The notes under the pieces were generated by a model. It worked only from the letters and a program-made list of their open reading frames with translations. It made no database searches and had not been told where the DNA came from. The position numbers and the translations under genes were made by a program. 64,000 nt of DNA from Isoetes taiwanensis. Taxonomy: Eukaryota > Streptophyta > Lycopodiopsida > Isoetales > Isoetaceae. The stretch is from positions 2,157,275 through 2,221,274 of the forward strand of contig JAJEKV010000020.1 of assembly GCA_021234155.1 (NCBI GenBank), written 5' to 3'. Each line of letters starts with the position of its first letter. The first letter of the stretch is position 1. This document shows positions 1 through 11,189 of the stretch, piece by piece.

Positions 1-78
1 ATAAAGATTTATTGTCGTTTGCAACTGCTTAGATATTTAGTGACAGCTTTGACAATCCCACAAAAGCACATCTGGCAA

Positions 79-3000
79 TCATCTAGACTTCTTATTCTGT
101 CGTTTCCGCTTCTTTATATCTCCGTTTTCCAGCTTATTTGTGTTATTGTCCATGACCTTATTTCTGCTGTTGTTCTTGCCTTTAGTCCCCGTGTTGAAAA
201 GAACAGTATCATTTCTCAAAGGAATAAATAAGTCACTCTCCGCTGGACATGGTTTTGCACCTGCAATGTTATCTGCATCAGAGGCTGGTGGGGTGAGAAG
301 GCGACCTGCTGTAGCCTGTTGTTTCTTAGAGTCTTCTGATGTGATAGGAAGAAAACAATCAGCAGCACCAGTTGAAAGTGGATCCCAACCCTCTGGGACA
401 TCAAAGAGTGACTTTTCATTTGTTGAATCCTTATCTGGTTGTAGCTTCTCAATAAGAATAGCTGCTTTGAAAGTTTTCTTGCGAGCAATGCCATGGAGTA
501 ATGCTGACCTGCAATTACCAGAATAAGTATACATGATTCAGACAGTACAAAATAAATGCAAGGGCATTAAAACAAGTACTTGCAACTTTGCGATAGTGCC
601 ACCCTTGCTTGCTCAATGGAGAGCCCAAACAGTGTGCTCATATTAGCAACATCATTTGGACCTCGAAGCTCCATCGCCGCCCTAGCACCACTGCTTACAA
701 TGATGTTCTTTCCACGAGTAATGCCTATCAACATCTGGCAATTGTTCAGAAATATATGAAAAAGGAAAAGCATTGTCAAAGGCCAAATACCTCAGATATC
801 TTAAAAGTTGACCATACAATATGCTAAAGGAGAAGGGAAGATCGGACAAAGAAAGATCTCCAAAAATGTGTTACCGATGAGTCAATTGTTTCTACCTAGT
901 GTTAAAGCCTTTATGCACAGACACTTACTATGTTGCATTTAGGACACAGTACTCACTACTGTATTCAGACTGATTTAAGCTTTGAAATGCGTGCTTTCAA
1001 ATCCTAGATAATCTAATTTTTTTTACTGTGCTTCACAACCCTTTTCTGTAATAAAAGAGGCTCGATTCCATGCATCAGTTATGACAACTACATTCCCTGG
1101 TCCAAAATGATTATGCAACCTTTGTGACTCTTCTACAATAACAGTGATCACCCAACTGCATATTTGCAGTTAAATCAGCTGGCTGCTGCATGTTTATCAG
1201 TTCCTCCAAATCCCCATTGAGAAAAGCTGATATGCAATCAAGCTGATACAAATGCCAGCGTTTGTGTGCTTCCTAGCTTTCAGCTTAAGAAACTCAGCAA
1301 ATATTTGTTGGAACTTCCTGAGATCCTTCTTGAAGTGTCCTTTCTTACCACAATGCCAGCACGTATGTGAAGTTCTGGAATCTATATCACTTTAAAAACC
1401 AGGGGAAATAGAATCAGAAGGAGAAGATTCAACCTTGGGATAATTGGCTGTTTCAACATTAAGATGCTTCTTTTTATCTCTCTCACCATCCAGCAATTGT
1501 TTCTGTAACTGATGAAAAGTAACCTTGATAGTTTTCTTCAGCTTATAGTGATCAGATATTCCTTGTATAAACCTTGCAGCGCATACATATATATTGATAT
1601 CTGCCATAGTACCTCATGCAATAATACCCTCCAAAATATTTATGATGTTGCAAATAATCTTGCATATTGACACAATCATCTAACTTGAGATTATTTATCT
1701 TTCCTTCTACGCATTCCTCTGAATTGGACCTTTTCTAACACAAGTAGCCTGGAAGAATTTTATTGCTTGTGTAAAAGATTTAAACTCTTGAATATTCCTG
1801 ACAGAATCAGTGGAAACACAGGTCCTCATATGATTCAGAGCCAGAAAATTTTCATGAACTCATCTTTGGTTTTAGGATCCCAATCTTCAGCCAAAACTTA
1901 TCCCAAATTTCGAAAATTGAGATTGGTTTCAAAGGCATCTCACCATGTAAAGTGAGTTTATCCAATACTGAATGGGTGAAATACATTAATGAACTGCTAT
2001 TATATACAGGATAAGGACTTGAAGAACTTGCAAGAACAGAATATCAGGGACAATTTCAGCTTCCGCGATCAAAGATAAATGCTGAATTATGAGATTAAGA
2101 CCAAGATCGAGTGGCCAGCCAGTCAAGTGAAGAATGAATTAGACGAATCTTGACCAATACTGGAAAGTATACAGCTGCATTAAACAGCCAATAACCTTGC
2201 AATAACTCCAAGATCTCAGCACAGAGACCTCTGATAGAAACAGATATAGGCCGAGATCCAAGACGTTTCAATCTGATCCAACCTGTTAGGACTAATCATT
2301 TACCTTTGTACTTGGACGTGAAATTTCTGTGAGGCAAAAAAGGACCATAAGCTGCTCTGATACCGTGATAGTCTAGGATAAACCCAAGCTAATGGAGATA
2401 GAATGAAAGATGTAAACAAGTCTTACGAGCCCGAGATATTGAAAAATATCCTAATGGAGCGCGACTATGGTGGCATCATATAGTTGTGCCATATCAGCAG
2501 CATAGCGAGTCAGCATAGGCATGCATACAGTCATCAGAATAGTGGGAATATAGAATATTCCTAACACTTTTAAGGCCTATCAGTCAAGGCTCTAAAAGCA
2601 GAAGACAAACAGTATTAGTACCACTGAGGCTGAACTCATAGTTACACAGTTCAAGAGATGAGGTGGTTGGCGCATTTATATAAAGATGGTGGCTTTCTGC
2701 TCAAAACTGCAGCTATCTACTGTGATAACAGTGGAGCAATAGCTCATGCAAAAGGCTACAAGATGTACTGTGTATAAAACATATGGATGTTAAGCTGTGG
2801 TTTGTCAAAGAGCAGCTCGAAAATGGCTATCTCTCTCTATCTTACTGCTCTACCAAACATCAAATTGCTGATGGTTTCATGAAACCTTTTGAATTTTAAA
2901 AATATCATACTAATAGAAAATGGGGAGATACAGAAAACGTTTGACATCTGAAAGTAGAAATGAGTGAGATACATACTTGAGCATTAGAAAATAAATCCTT

Positions 3001-3785
3001 CCGTGCTCTGGTATCAAAGACAGCAGCTGCGTAGTTAATCTCAAAGAAGATTCCACGCTGCAAAACTCAAATACTTTGGGTGAAATATTAAACAATGAAA
3101 TCCACAACTTTGTGCTATTATGTACCTCCATTGCAGTCTTCACCATTGAAGACTTTATCCGGAAAGGTAGTTTCTGACTGAAGTCAAATGAAACAATATC
3201 CACCTATATAATCAAGTACAGCAGGATGAGAAATCGACCATTTATCCGTGAAGTAACAATGCCAAGTTTAAGGCTAAGACATGATGTAAAATTTTCAGAT
3301 CAAACGCAATAGCCAATATGGGGAGCTCAAAGAAAGTAATTTGAATAAGACTCTAGATCAAATTTCCCTACCTCCATGTCATTGCATGCCTGAATGAACA
3401 ATTTTTGGTTTGTGGGCTGTACAGCGATGAGATCGTAAGTCTGAAGCACAGGATTTGCAGAATTCAATGCGCTTGCCTGCACAGCATCTTCTACCACAAC
3501 TGTCATCCTACTATATTGCCTAAATGGCACGCCTATGGGCACTCCTAAGACCTCCCTATGAAACCTTGCAGAATCAGCCATTGCAGGAGTTGCTGCTAGC
3601 AGGTCCTTCAAAGCTAGAGGTTGTATCCTGCATCTATCGGAGTCTGCCATTATTCTCGTAACCATGTGACTTACTGCAATGCTCACATAGCCTAATTCCA
3701 TGGCCCCAGACACAATTTCTCTCTTGCACTGCTCCTGCAAACCTTCTAAGTTGAGATTTAAATCGTAAAACATGGCGCCCGGCAT
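79..3785 (-). CDS. RPP30: RNase P/MRP protein subunit p30 (RPP30/POP-type), 5 exons
   Basis: Nuclear protein subunit of RNase P and RNase MRP, which process the 5' end of pre-tRNA and pre-rRNA. Exons on the minus strand: 3785-3372, 3203-3126, 3057-2977, 734-580, 508-79. All junctions are GT-AG and join in phase, giving about 385 residues. Family marks seen in order: N-terminal MFYDLN, the block FHREVLGVPIGVPFRQYSR, the stretch NPVLQTYDLIAVQPTNQK, then VDIVSFDFSQKLPFRIK, RGIFFEINY, and the very typical TRGKNIIVSSGA followed by ELRGPNDVANM. The C-terminal ~140 residues are low-complexity and end in a basic tract rich in K and R, as in plant homologs such as Arabidopsis GAF1. The first ATG (3785) is 12 bases upstream of a second in-frame Met at MFYDLN; either may be used. 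Intron 3 (735-2976) is swollen to 2.24 kb by copia fragments, yet its splice sites remain good. The gene looks functional. Confidence 0.9.
1330..1607 (-). mobile_element. Ty1/copia gag remnant inside RPP30 intron 3
   Basis: A short minus-strand open stretch (1607-1392) resembles the C-terminal part of copia gag. Just downstream (about 1365-1340) a zinc-knuckle-like motif reads CWHCGKKGHFKKD, i.e. the CX2CX4H spacing with the last Cys replaced. There is a stop between the two parts. It lies downstream, in the same orientation, of a primer-binding-site-like sequence and an LTR-like segment at 2354-2566, so the three probably belong to one decayed element. Only the 5' part (LTR, PBS, gag) is seen. 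Confidence 0.55.
2354..2566 (-). repeat. Copia-type LTR (2366-2566) with adjacent tRNA-Met primer binding site (2354-2364)
   Basis: Read on the minus strand, the segment begins TGTTAGGAATATTC and ends TATCA, the TG...CA layout of a short copia LTR of 201 bp. One base further on the minus strand is GGTATCAGAGC, the classical copia primer binding site complementary to the initiator-methionine tRNA 3' end. No second LTR copy was found in the intron, so the element is truncated. It sits inside RPP30 intron 3, in the same sense as the host gene. Confidence 0.65.
2577..2898 (+). mobile_element. Degraded copia RNase H C-terminus (opposite strand to the LTR)
   Basis: On the plus strand, with frameshifts, pieces match the end of copia pol: a SRRQTV block, CDNSGAIAHAKG, KHMDVKLWFVKEQLENGY and STKHQIADGFMKPF. 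These are the RNase H residues around the DN and the ADxxTK-type end. It directly abuts the outer edge of the minus-strand LTR at 2566 but has the opposite orientation, so it comes from a different copia insertion or a rearranged one. It is clearly non-functional. Confidence 0.65.
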
Positions 3786-3791
3786 CGCTAT

Positions 3792-3820
3792 AAACCCTAG
3801 AAATTCTTCTTAAACCCTAC
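3792..3820 (+). promoter_or_regulatory. Two telobox-like motifs upstream of RPP30
   Basis: AAACCCTAG (3792-3800) and AAACCCTAC (3812-3820) lie 7-35 bases upstream of the RPP30 ATG. Telobox (AAACCCTA) elements near starts are common in plant genes for translation and RNA-processing machinery, which suits RPP30. Their activity here is inferred. Confidence 0.4.
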
Positions 3821-3907
3821 AACCGGATACATGCGTATATAATAGAACATGTCTTTGACATCACTTTAAAAAGTGTGTAATGTCGTGTACGTGTGAATAA
3901 CGTACAA

Positions 3908-4028
3908 GGAAAATCTCCCCCGAGGTTTTTCAGGAAAATAATCTGCGAGGCAGCGCCACCAGCGCTCGTGCGCCGGCGGCACCGCCTCGCAGATTAGTAT
4001 TTGGAAAACCCGAGGGGGAGATTTTTCC
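3908..4028. repeat. 121-bp near-perfect hairpin upstream of RPP30
   Basis: Left arm starts GGAAAATCTCCCCCGAGG and runs to ATAATCTGCGAGGC; the right arm starts GCCTCGCAGATTA and ends GGGGGAGATTTTTCC. The arms of about 45 bases pair with few mismatches around a GC-rich loop (GCGCCACCAGCGCTCGTGCGCC...). No coding sense. It may be a small foldback element, or a transcribed structured RNA, about 120 bases upstream of the RPP30 start. Confidence 0.6.
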
Positions 4029-5275
4029 GTGCGTAATATCACACCAACTGGGATTACGTACAATACGTGGCCTCTATGTCATAGCCACGTCATCAATGTT
4101 TATAATGTTCTAGGGGGCAATCCTCTTGTTGGAGGGTGGAGTGACATATAGAAGGCCTTGATTTAATTTGAATATAATATCCCATAAAATATTCTAAATA
4201 TGCGGTTGCGATTGTCTGGGATTAGTTAGAGTTTTTGGACTACGTAATTAATGGCAGGGGAGGCATTCCGCCCCATAGGGGCTCGAGGCACGGGACGTAA
4301 TAAATAGGGAGGTCAAAATTACGAAAATGAAGACTAGTTCTTGAAATCATCTGTTCCAGCGACCTCTGTTCTGAAGCAAATTCGAATCAAGGTCTCGAAA
4401 TCAAGGTCTCAGAATCCTCTTCCAGCCGGAATAAGGCAAAATCTTGTGCATTTTTGAAAGACGTATCACCAAAGGCTACACTAAGGAAACTCTGGAAGCC
4501 CCTTTCCCGACTTTCTGACACCATAGCCATGCTCCAAGTTCTTTAACCAAGCCAGGTACCTATTGCTGGCTCTCCGCTTTGAGTCCTTCAACCAAGCCGA
4601 GTACAGTGCTGCCAAAACAGAGCTCCTTTGTTCCGACAGTCTCCTTGAAGGTCGTTTTGAAGAGCGGCTTGAAACAGAGCAAAAGTGGTGCCGCTCTGCA
4701 AGTGGCGAAGAAGATTACACGAAAATTGAAGGGACGGAATTTGACAGTAATTTAGACCTCCCGTTTTTTGCGAACACTTTGTAATAATTAGACGGCAGAT
4801 ATTGTTTAGGATTTCTTAGATGATAGAGATTGTTTGGGATTTCTTTGGCAAATAAGTGGAAGGTGGATAGCTATACAATGCCCTTCGGTTATGGCAGTGG
4901 GATGGGCAGCGGCAGGGGCATCTGTAATCGGTGGAGGATCACAAGTTGTAGTTGCTACAGGCCCATCTTTTCCGTGGCTCCTCAACCTCCAGTCTTGCAC
5001 TGCATGCTATGAATCCAATCCATAGATCTACTGGTTGATCCAACTCGAATGTGAGATGCTTCCCGACGATAAAGATTTAGGGGATTTCAACCATGGAAGC
5101 AATCTATCTCCATGAAGACCAAATCAACTGGATGACGCATCTACCCAATTCTGTGAATTAGTATGCAATATACTCCTTGCTAAAAACACTGTAACATAAT
5201 TAGATTGCTACATTTTCCCAGTCACTTTCATATGCTTCTCACAGATTGTTTAGACATTTTGAAAATTAAAATTAC
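4029..5275. other. Gene-poor spacer
   Basis: No protein family recognised. A short plus-strand open stretch at 4563-4784 (rich in E, S and L) has no splice or start support. A phrase of about 25 bases (AAGTTCTTTAACCAAGCCAGG / GAGTCCTTCAACCAAGCCGAG at about 4536 and 4580) is repeated, suggesting repetitive origin. Confidence 0.3.
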
Positions 5276-5510
5276 CTGATTTGTGTGTTGAAGCAGCAGC
5301 GCTAGGATGTGCCAATGTACTGATGGAAGGACTTTGAGTCCTACGGGCTCGTTCAACAGCTTCTTTCTTTACATGTTCACGAATGCGGTTCCTTTCTTTC
5401 CTTGAGGACCTCAGACTTTTTGGGCTTTTGATAAGCGGCAGTGGTTTGGACGAAATATATGCAATTTTCTGAGCCTGAAATTGCTGTCTAGCATTATCTA
5501 CTAATGGCAA
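5276..5510 (-). other. Possible exon of an unrecognised gene
   Basis: Minus-strand open stretch of about 78 residues, basic and serine-rich (SPKSLRSSRKERNRIREHVKK), ending in a plausible donor ATCAG|GTAATT at 5276/5275. No neighbouring exon could be joined with confidence and no family is recognised. It may be a nuclear protein fragment or chance. Confidence 0.2.
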
Positions 5511-6488
5511 CAGTCATGGAGAAGGAATTATGCTTGAATGGAGTTGAGTTATTGCACCAGGGCTTTGAGAATCCTTTACCATTCATGGAGAGCCTTATTG
5601 TAGCTTCTCTCCTTATACAAAAAAAAAAATCCTATGCCCCAGTTTAGTTGGAGTTGTTTTTGATGAGGCCAACCGCCTAGAAAATTTAGGAATACCATCC
5701 CAGAGATTTTGAACCAACTGTTTCCTTTACTATATTAAGATGAACCTCCAGAACAACTTTTAACTGATAGTGGCTGCAGTGTACCTAGTGTTTGTGACTT
5801 TATACCTACCTTTGGGGACTTGAAGCTATTTCCCTCTCTAATTTTTGTAGTGCTAGTACAACTAATCCCCACTAACCCTTGCTAATCCAGAAGTCACACC
5901 TGCTGTTTTTCATGCGCTAACCCATTTAACCAATTTGGGATGTCCCAAAAAATATGGAATAAATCAGTTGGCTCCTCAAATGGTTTGTGTGCTGACAACT
6001 TGCATTTCGACCCTGGAAAGTTACCAAGATAAAGCTGTGCATTCATAGAAGACCTTTCTTGGGGCTTTATATCCTTTGTTTGAACTACTGAAGACGCTCT
6101 TCCAACCATAAATCCATCGAGTCCGATGACATGCATGACACCCACCATGCATGCCATAATGATGCATATATGTTAAAAGTGAAAAGAAGCAAAAACGTTT
6201 AAGGAGAACGTGGACATTATTATATGTGGTTTCACAAGTAGACCTCTCGGAGGCACTTGTGGCTTAAATCTTAAGAAGCTTGCATATTCTCTCAATAGAT
6301 GAAACATATAGACATATATATTTTCAAAGCTAAGCTTTAGTCCATGTTCAAGTATAGTCTCCACCTTCATAAAGTAGGCTTAAAAAATGTCACTAAATTG
6401 ATCCTCCTCAAGTTCCATCAATAAGTTGTGTGAAATGACGTTTTTGTCAAAAACCAGACTTATATGCTTAAAACAATGAGCACTCACT
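5511..6488. other. Spacer with no supported gene
   Basis: AT-rich. A minus-strand open stretch at 6157-5894 (87 residues) has no recognised motif, and I could not place splice sites around it. Nothing else seen. Confidence 0.25.
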
Positions 6489-6986
6489 TATGGTATATTT
6501 AACAAAATTTAGACTTATTCAAATCTAATAGATATATACTTCAAGGATGTCATAATAAGATCAACAGTATTTTTAACTCTTATTGATTTTAATCATTTGT
6601 TTTGTTTATCTCTAGATTAAAAGTATGAAGGTTACCAAAATATAAAATTGCTTTCTAAATTAATTTTCACTTTGATTTATTTAGAATTATCTAAAATAAA
6701 TGCTATATAATTGAAATGTTATTTTTTCAGAATAGGTAAAGAAAGTTTTAGATTTGGAATTAATTAAATGATTATGTTTATCTGTAAATACATTGAATAA
6801 TTTATTATTGATTAAGTTTCAATATATTTTGTTTCATTAATAATAAATTATTCAATAGTTATTACTAAAATATTAACTTTATAATTTAATTGATTTCGAT
6901 CTAAAAACTTTCTTAAACGTGTTTTTAAAAGTATAAAAGTTTATAAATTGAGAAATTTTTCATAATAGTTTTAAGTCAATCGCTTA
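6489..6986. repeat. Truncated copy of the TIR element found at 7777-8478
   Basis: Starts TATGGTATATTTAACAAAAT, identical over long stretches to 7782-8157. It carries about 110 extra bases (6571-6690) that the second copy lacks, and it stops where the second copy continues into unique sequence. It has no right-hand inverted repeat, so it is a truncated member of the same family. Confidence 0.65.
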
Positions 6987-7776
6987 GAGGAAAATAAACC
7001 TGTAAATGCAACTGACCATGTGCAGTATGGCTATGAGTCAAGCAGTGTTCAAACACGTGTTTGCAACGTAAGAAAATTATTGATATAAACCTTAATTTAT
7101 AGCAGCCATGGACTTAATAAGGGTTCTCCTTTCTAGACACAGAAAGAGACATGAGATCTTAATACAACAAGTGGTTAGAATTCGAAATTGAAGCTTTTGA
7201 GCTTTGGCTAAGATTCAAAATTGAAAGAAAAGAGTCTAAGAAACGAAATTAGGAATACCTTATTTCTCCCCTGTCCTAACTTCTGCCTTGCCACACACAC
7301 AATGGTCGTTGCTGCTCTATTATTCTGTTGCTCTGTTGCTCATTTCTCGGGCCACCCCTCGCCGGCCCCCCCCTGCTTTGCCCCTTCTGGGATGTGATCC
7401 AATAAGGTTTGCAATCACTGTATTTATTGTCAAATCTGAGAAAATATGTTTGAAAGGTGTTTTTAGGGCAGACAGTCCATTACGATATACATTACTAACT
7501 CTATAGGTTATGGTATTTTAGATTTGAAATTGATATGTAATAAAGGAAGTACAAGTTAGGCAAGAAATTTGAAGGAGGTTTAAGAAAAAAAGCGGATACA
7601 AATCACATGTTATTATGACATGTCATACCATTTGATGCGTGGCATTTAAGACAAACCATACAAAAATGGAAAAGATTAATTGAAGGCATCTAAGTACTCC
7701 TAATATATACTCCCTAAAGAAAATACAATTACTTGATCATTCTTTCAAAAAAGACACAAACAAATGACACAACTTC
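6987..7776. other. Spacer between the two element copies
   Basis: About 800 bases with no supported gene. A 72-residue open stretch at 7288-7506 is proline- and leucine-rich and without motif. Confidence 0.25.
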
Positions 7777-8478
7777 GAAAGTATGGCATATTTAACAAAA
7801 TTTAGACTTATTCAAATCTAATAGATATATACTTCAAGGATATCATAATAAGATCAACAATATTATTTAAAATAAATGCTATATAATTGAAATGTTATTT
7901 TTTCAGAATAGGTAAAGAAAGTTTTAGATTTGGAATTAATTAAATGAATATGTTTATCTATAAATACATTGAATAATTTATTATTGATTAAGTTTCAATA
8001 TATTTTGTTTCATTAATAATAAATTATTCAATAGTCATTACTAAAATATTAACTTTATAATTTAATTGATTTCGACCTAAAAACTTTCTTACGTGTTTTT
8101 AAAAGTATAAAAGTTTGTAAATTGAGAAATTTTTCATAATAGTTTTAAGTCAATCGTTTATCGAACCATCGGATTTCATTTGCAAATTATCAGGATTGCC
8201 GAATTTTAAATTTGTGAAATCACTAAAAATTAAAATTTTATATTCTAGAAATGTCGAATTCTAAATAAGTTCAAGTGATAATTAGTCTGAAAAGTAATTT
8301 TGAATTTTTATAATCATTAAGGCCTTAACTTAAAGATAAACTTATATAATTAAAACTCATAAAAATTATAACAATTAAGAAAAATTAAATAATATATATA
8401 GATTCTTATAATGGAGTCCTTGAAGTGCTATCTATTAAATCTGAATAAGTTTAAGTTTTGTTGAATATGTCATACTTC
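7777..8478. mobile_element. Non-autonomous DNA element with ~78-bp terminal inverted repeats
   Basis: The left end (7777-7855: GAAAGTATGGCATATTTAAC ... TTCAAGGATATCATAATAAG) is mirrored at 8401-8478, whose reverse complement reads GGAAGTATGACATATTCAAC ... CTTCAAGGACTCCATTATAA. Arms of about 78 bp, ~80% identical, enclose ~550 bp of AT-rich non-coding DNA. Long TIRs are usual for Mutator-like or foldback MITEs. I could not fix a target site duplication. Confidence 0.6.
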
Positions 8479-9071
8479 CATGTTGATCATTATGCATGGA
8501 CCTATAAGGTACACTGATAAACTCTTCCCAATCACTATATGGTGGGTGAAAATATATTCTAGGTAATTGTATAGAAATTCTAAGTGGCATGAATGCCTCT
8601 CTAAAAGAATAAAGTGCTAGACAAAAGAAATTTAGTGTAAATATCTAACAAAATATAAGATTACTAGAAAAAAAAATTGGAATTATCTATGGTTTTCAGG
8701 TTGCTTTTCCGGGGATGTTTTCTGGCGATGCGTCGAGCTTAGGAACGGAGCGGTGGGCTTGGGGAAGGGGGGTTTGAAGTGGATGGAATCAGCGGGAGAC
8801 GGAGCGGCAGGTAGGACGGGGGCCTGAAGAAAGGGCGCTCTTGTGGTCAGTTGTGGTTTTTTTCCGCCGTTTAACTAAAGTCGGAGTAAATTAGGTGTGA
8901 GCAAGCAGGAGAGTGGAGAGTTAGAGGTGAAGAGAGAACAGAAGAATTTCGAATTGAAAAGATGTGTGGCAGAGAAAGGGGGAAAGCAAGGTTTAGAATT
9001 CGAGCTGTATCGATGTGAAAGTAAGAGTCATGTTGATTGGATATCTTTTGTTTGAATTAAGTTGTAGGCAG
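8479..9071. other. Region upstream of the RPA1-like gene
   Basis: Should contain the 5' exon(s) of the RPA1-like gene, but no frame joins. 8690-8880 is GC-richer than its surroundings (GGGGAAGGGGGG and similar), perhaps a promoter or 5' UTR. A GT donor-like site (GAAAGTAAGAG) occurs near 9019, but every frame before it fails to join the exon at 9072. Confidence 0.3.
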
Positions 9072-11189
9072 AAGAGAACGGGCTGGACATGCAAAGGGAA
9101 GACCTGAAGCTTTGATCAGTGGACGAATTTTACCTATAGCAAATCTGGGTTGGACAATCAAAGGGCATGTAACAAGAAAGGGGGTGCTAAGATCGTATAC
9201 AAATGCTCGTGGTCCAGGGCATGTTTTCCATATTGAGCTGATTGATGATGCTGTATGTTGTTGGTATTAGTGTTTGGAAGCTATGTGTGTGAGGGTTTAG
9301 GAATTATGAACAAGTCTTCACTTTATTGCAGAATACAGAAATTCAGGCTTGTATGTTTGACGATGCAGCAACTATGTTTTTTGATGCATTTGAAGTCGGC
9401 CGGGTAAGAGAGAGTGTCGTATATTATTTTAAATTGCATTTGTAATTGGTTCTTAGTATTGTTGAATGGATGTACAGACTTATTACATTTCAAGAGGGAA
9501 GATGAATCCTGCCAACAAGAAATACTCGAGATTGAAGAATGACTATGAAGTGATCCTCAATAGTGGTTCGTTTGTAAAGGAAACTAAAGATGAGGATGCT
9601 GCAGTTTGTGGAAGTACTGAAGCAGGCTACAATTTTTTTTTTTTTTTTTTTTTTTTTGAAGGCAAGAATGATCTGTATTGTATTCAAAAGATAAGAGTGT
9701 TTACACATACAGTGAGTCCAGAGCTGCTATCACTTCTCCAATCCATGATAAGCAGTCCAGACTCTAGCCCAGTACCATTTTGTTCCAATAGTTAGCAGGA
9801 TATATAGGCAGACGGACACTGATTGGTATGGATTCACATTGTGTGAATGTGACAATAGATATATAATATACGTGTAGACAATTAGAAAATAATCTACTTT
9901 GCATATGCAGATGTTGTGGGAATTGTGCGTAGTGTATCCAATGGAGTAAGCATCCGGAAAAAGTCAGATAATGAAGAGGTTGCTAAAGGTGAGATCACTA
10001 TTGAAGATGAAAGGTATATGTAGGTTCATTGTATTTTGTGTATCTTAAATGACATGGAATTGAAAGATATGATTCTATATTCAGTAATAGAAGTGTGAGA
10101 GCTAGTTTGTGGAAGAATCTTGCATTAAGTGAAGGCGAATCATTATTACGGCTACTTGATGAGGCTCCTGTAATTTCACTGACAGCGGTTCGAGTAACTG
10201 AAATTTTAGGTTTGTATTTAATCTATAATTATCTATGTTATGACAAAAAGAGATTTATAATGCAACTGTAATTAACAGGTCTATCATTGTCTACTACGAA
10301 TGATACGACAATGGAAATAAACCCAGACAATTCAATGGCTGAACGTTTACAATTGTGGTAAGGGATTTTCTATAGTCACAGAGGTGACCTCATAATGTGA
10401 TTATTGATGTTACCTGCAGGTATAATAATCATGGGAAAAATGCAATATGTACACCTGTTGGTGTTGGATTGCCTCGTCATCACGTCACATTGGATCCTAG
10501 AACAGTGAAAAGGTACAAAGGTCATTGATTTTAGTTGTTTGATGCAATAGTAGATGCTGTTTGCTGAGTTAAAATTGGTTGCTTTGTATAAAGCCCACAT
10601 ACTTCAATGTGAATGCATCGATCAGTTATATTGATCCGGATCAATCCCTATGGTATGAAGCTTGTGAAATGTGTGCAAAGAAGGTGATTAAACAAAGTGA
10701 AGCCCATTGGTATCAGACTTGCCAGCGAATTGTTTCGGCCTATAAAAGGTAAATTGAAGCTTCTGAAATGATTATGATTTGTTAAACATAACATTTTGCT
10801 GTATTATAGATATGCGTTATTTGCGAAGTTAGCAGATTGGACTGCAGAAATATCAGTGACTGCATTCAATGAAGAAGCCGAAGAGATCTTGGGCCATACC
10901 GCAGATGATCTATATGAAGTTAGATCTCAGGTATGCAATCTTGGCAATTCTACTTTCGTTCAAACTAATCTCATAAATTCGTGGTACTTTTTTGCAGGAT
11001 GTCGATGACAAAATGTACCGGGCTGAATTAAGGAAGGCAACCTGGATACCGAAGCTATTTCAATTGAGTGTAGTCGAGACACTATACATGGATCAGAAAA
11101 GACGTAGGACAACAATTCGAGAAGTGCTTCCAGTAAATTGGAGTGCAGAATGTAAAATCTTGCTAGAGCAAATACGAAATCTTGAATAG
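9072..11189 (+). CDS. RPA1: RPA1/RPA70-like single-stranded DNA-binding protein, 5' end unresolved
   Basis: Large subunit of replication protein A, binding ssDNA in replication and repair. Exons read: 9072-9252, 9332-9403, 9478-~9630, 9911-10013, 10085-10210, 10279-10357, 10420-10512, ~10594 (or 10626)-10748, 10810-10930, 10998-11189 (stop TAG). Marks: DBD-A (GWTIKGHVTRKG, SYTNARGPGHVFHIEL, TYYISRGK), DBD-B (DVVGIVRSVSNGVSIRKK), DBD-C with zinc ribbon, then WTAEISVTAFNEEAEEILG. Oddities: no N-terminal DBD-F or start codon found; 25 T's follow GSTEAGYN and the usual link to DBD-B is missing; the exon at 10594 matches the family but its phase does not fit the preceding donor (acceptor 10626 fits); the zinc ribbon keeps CEMC but reads HWYQTCQ where the family has CxxC, so one Cys is Tyr. 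Probably a diverged or decaying paralog. Confidence 0.75.
9633..9800 (-). mobile_element. Poly(T) tract and probable L1 3' tail inside the RPA1-like gene
   Basis: 25 T's (9633-9657) are followed by GAAGGCAAGAATG...ATTGTATTCAAAAGATAAG. This has the same layout as the 3' end of the minus-strand L1 at 34301 (T-run, GAAG, then AATATATTAAAAGAATGG). The likely meaning is a short 5'-truncated LINE insertion on the minus strand. The right boundary is uncertain and no clean target duplication was found. Confidence 0.4.

Noticed and set aside
19-526. Plus-strand open frames near the left edge
   Set aside because: Antisense to the last RPP30 exon, which joins in phase with the rest of the gene.
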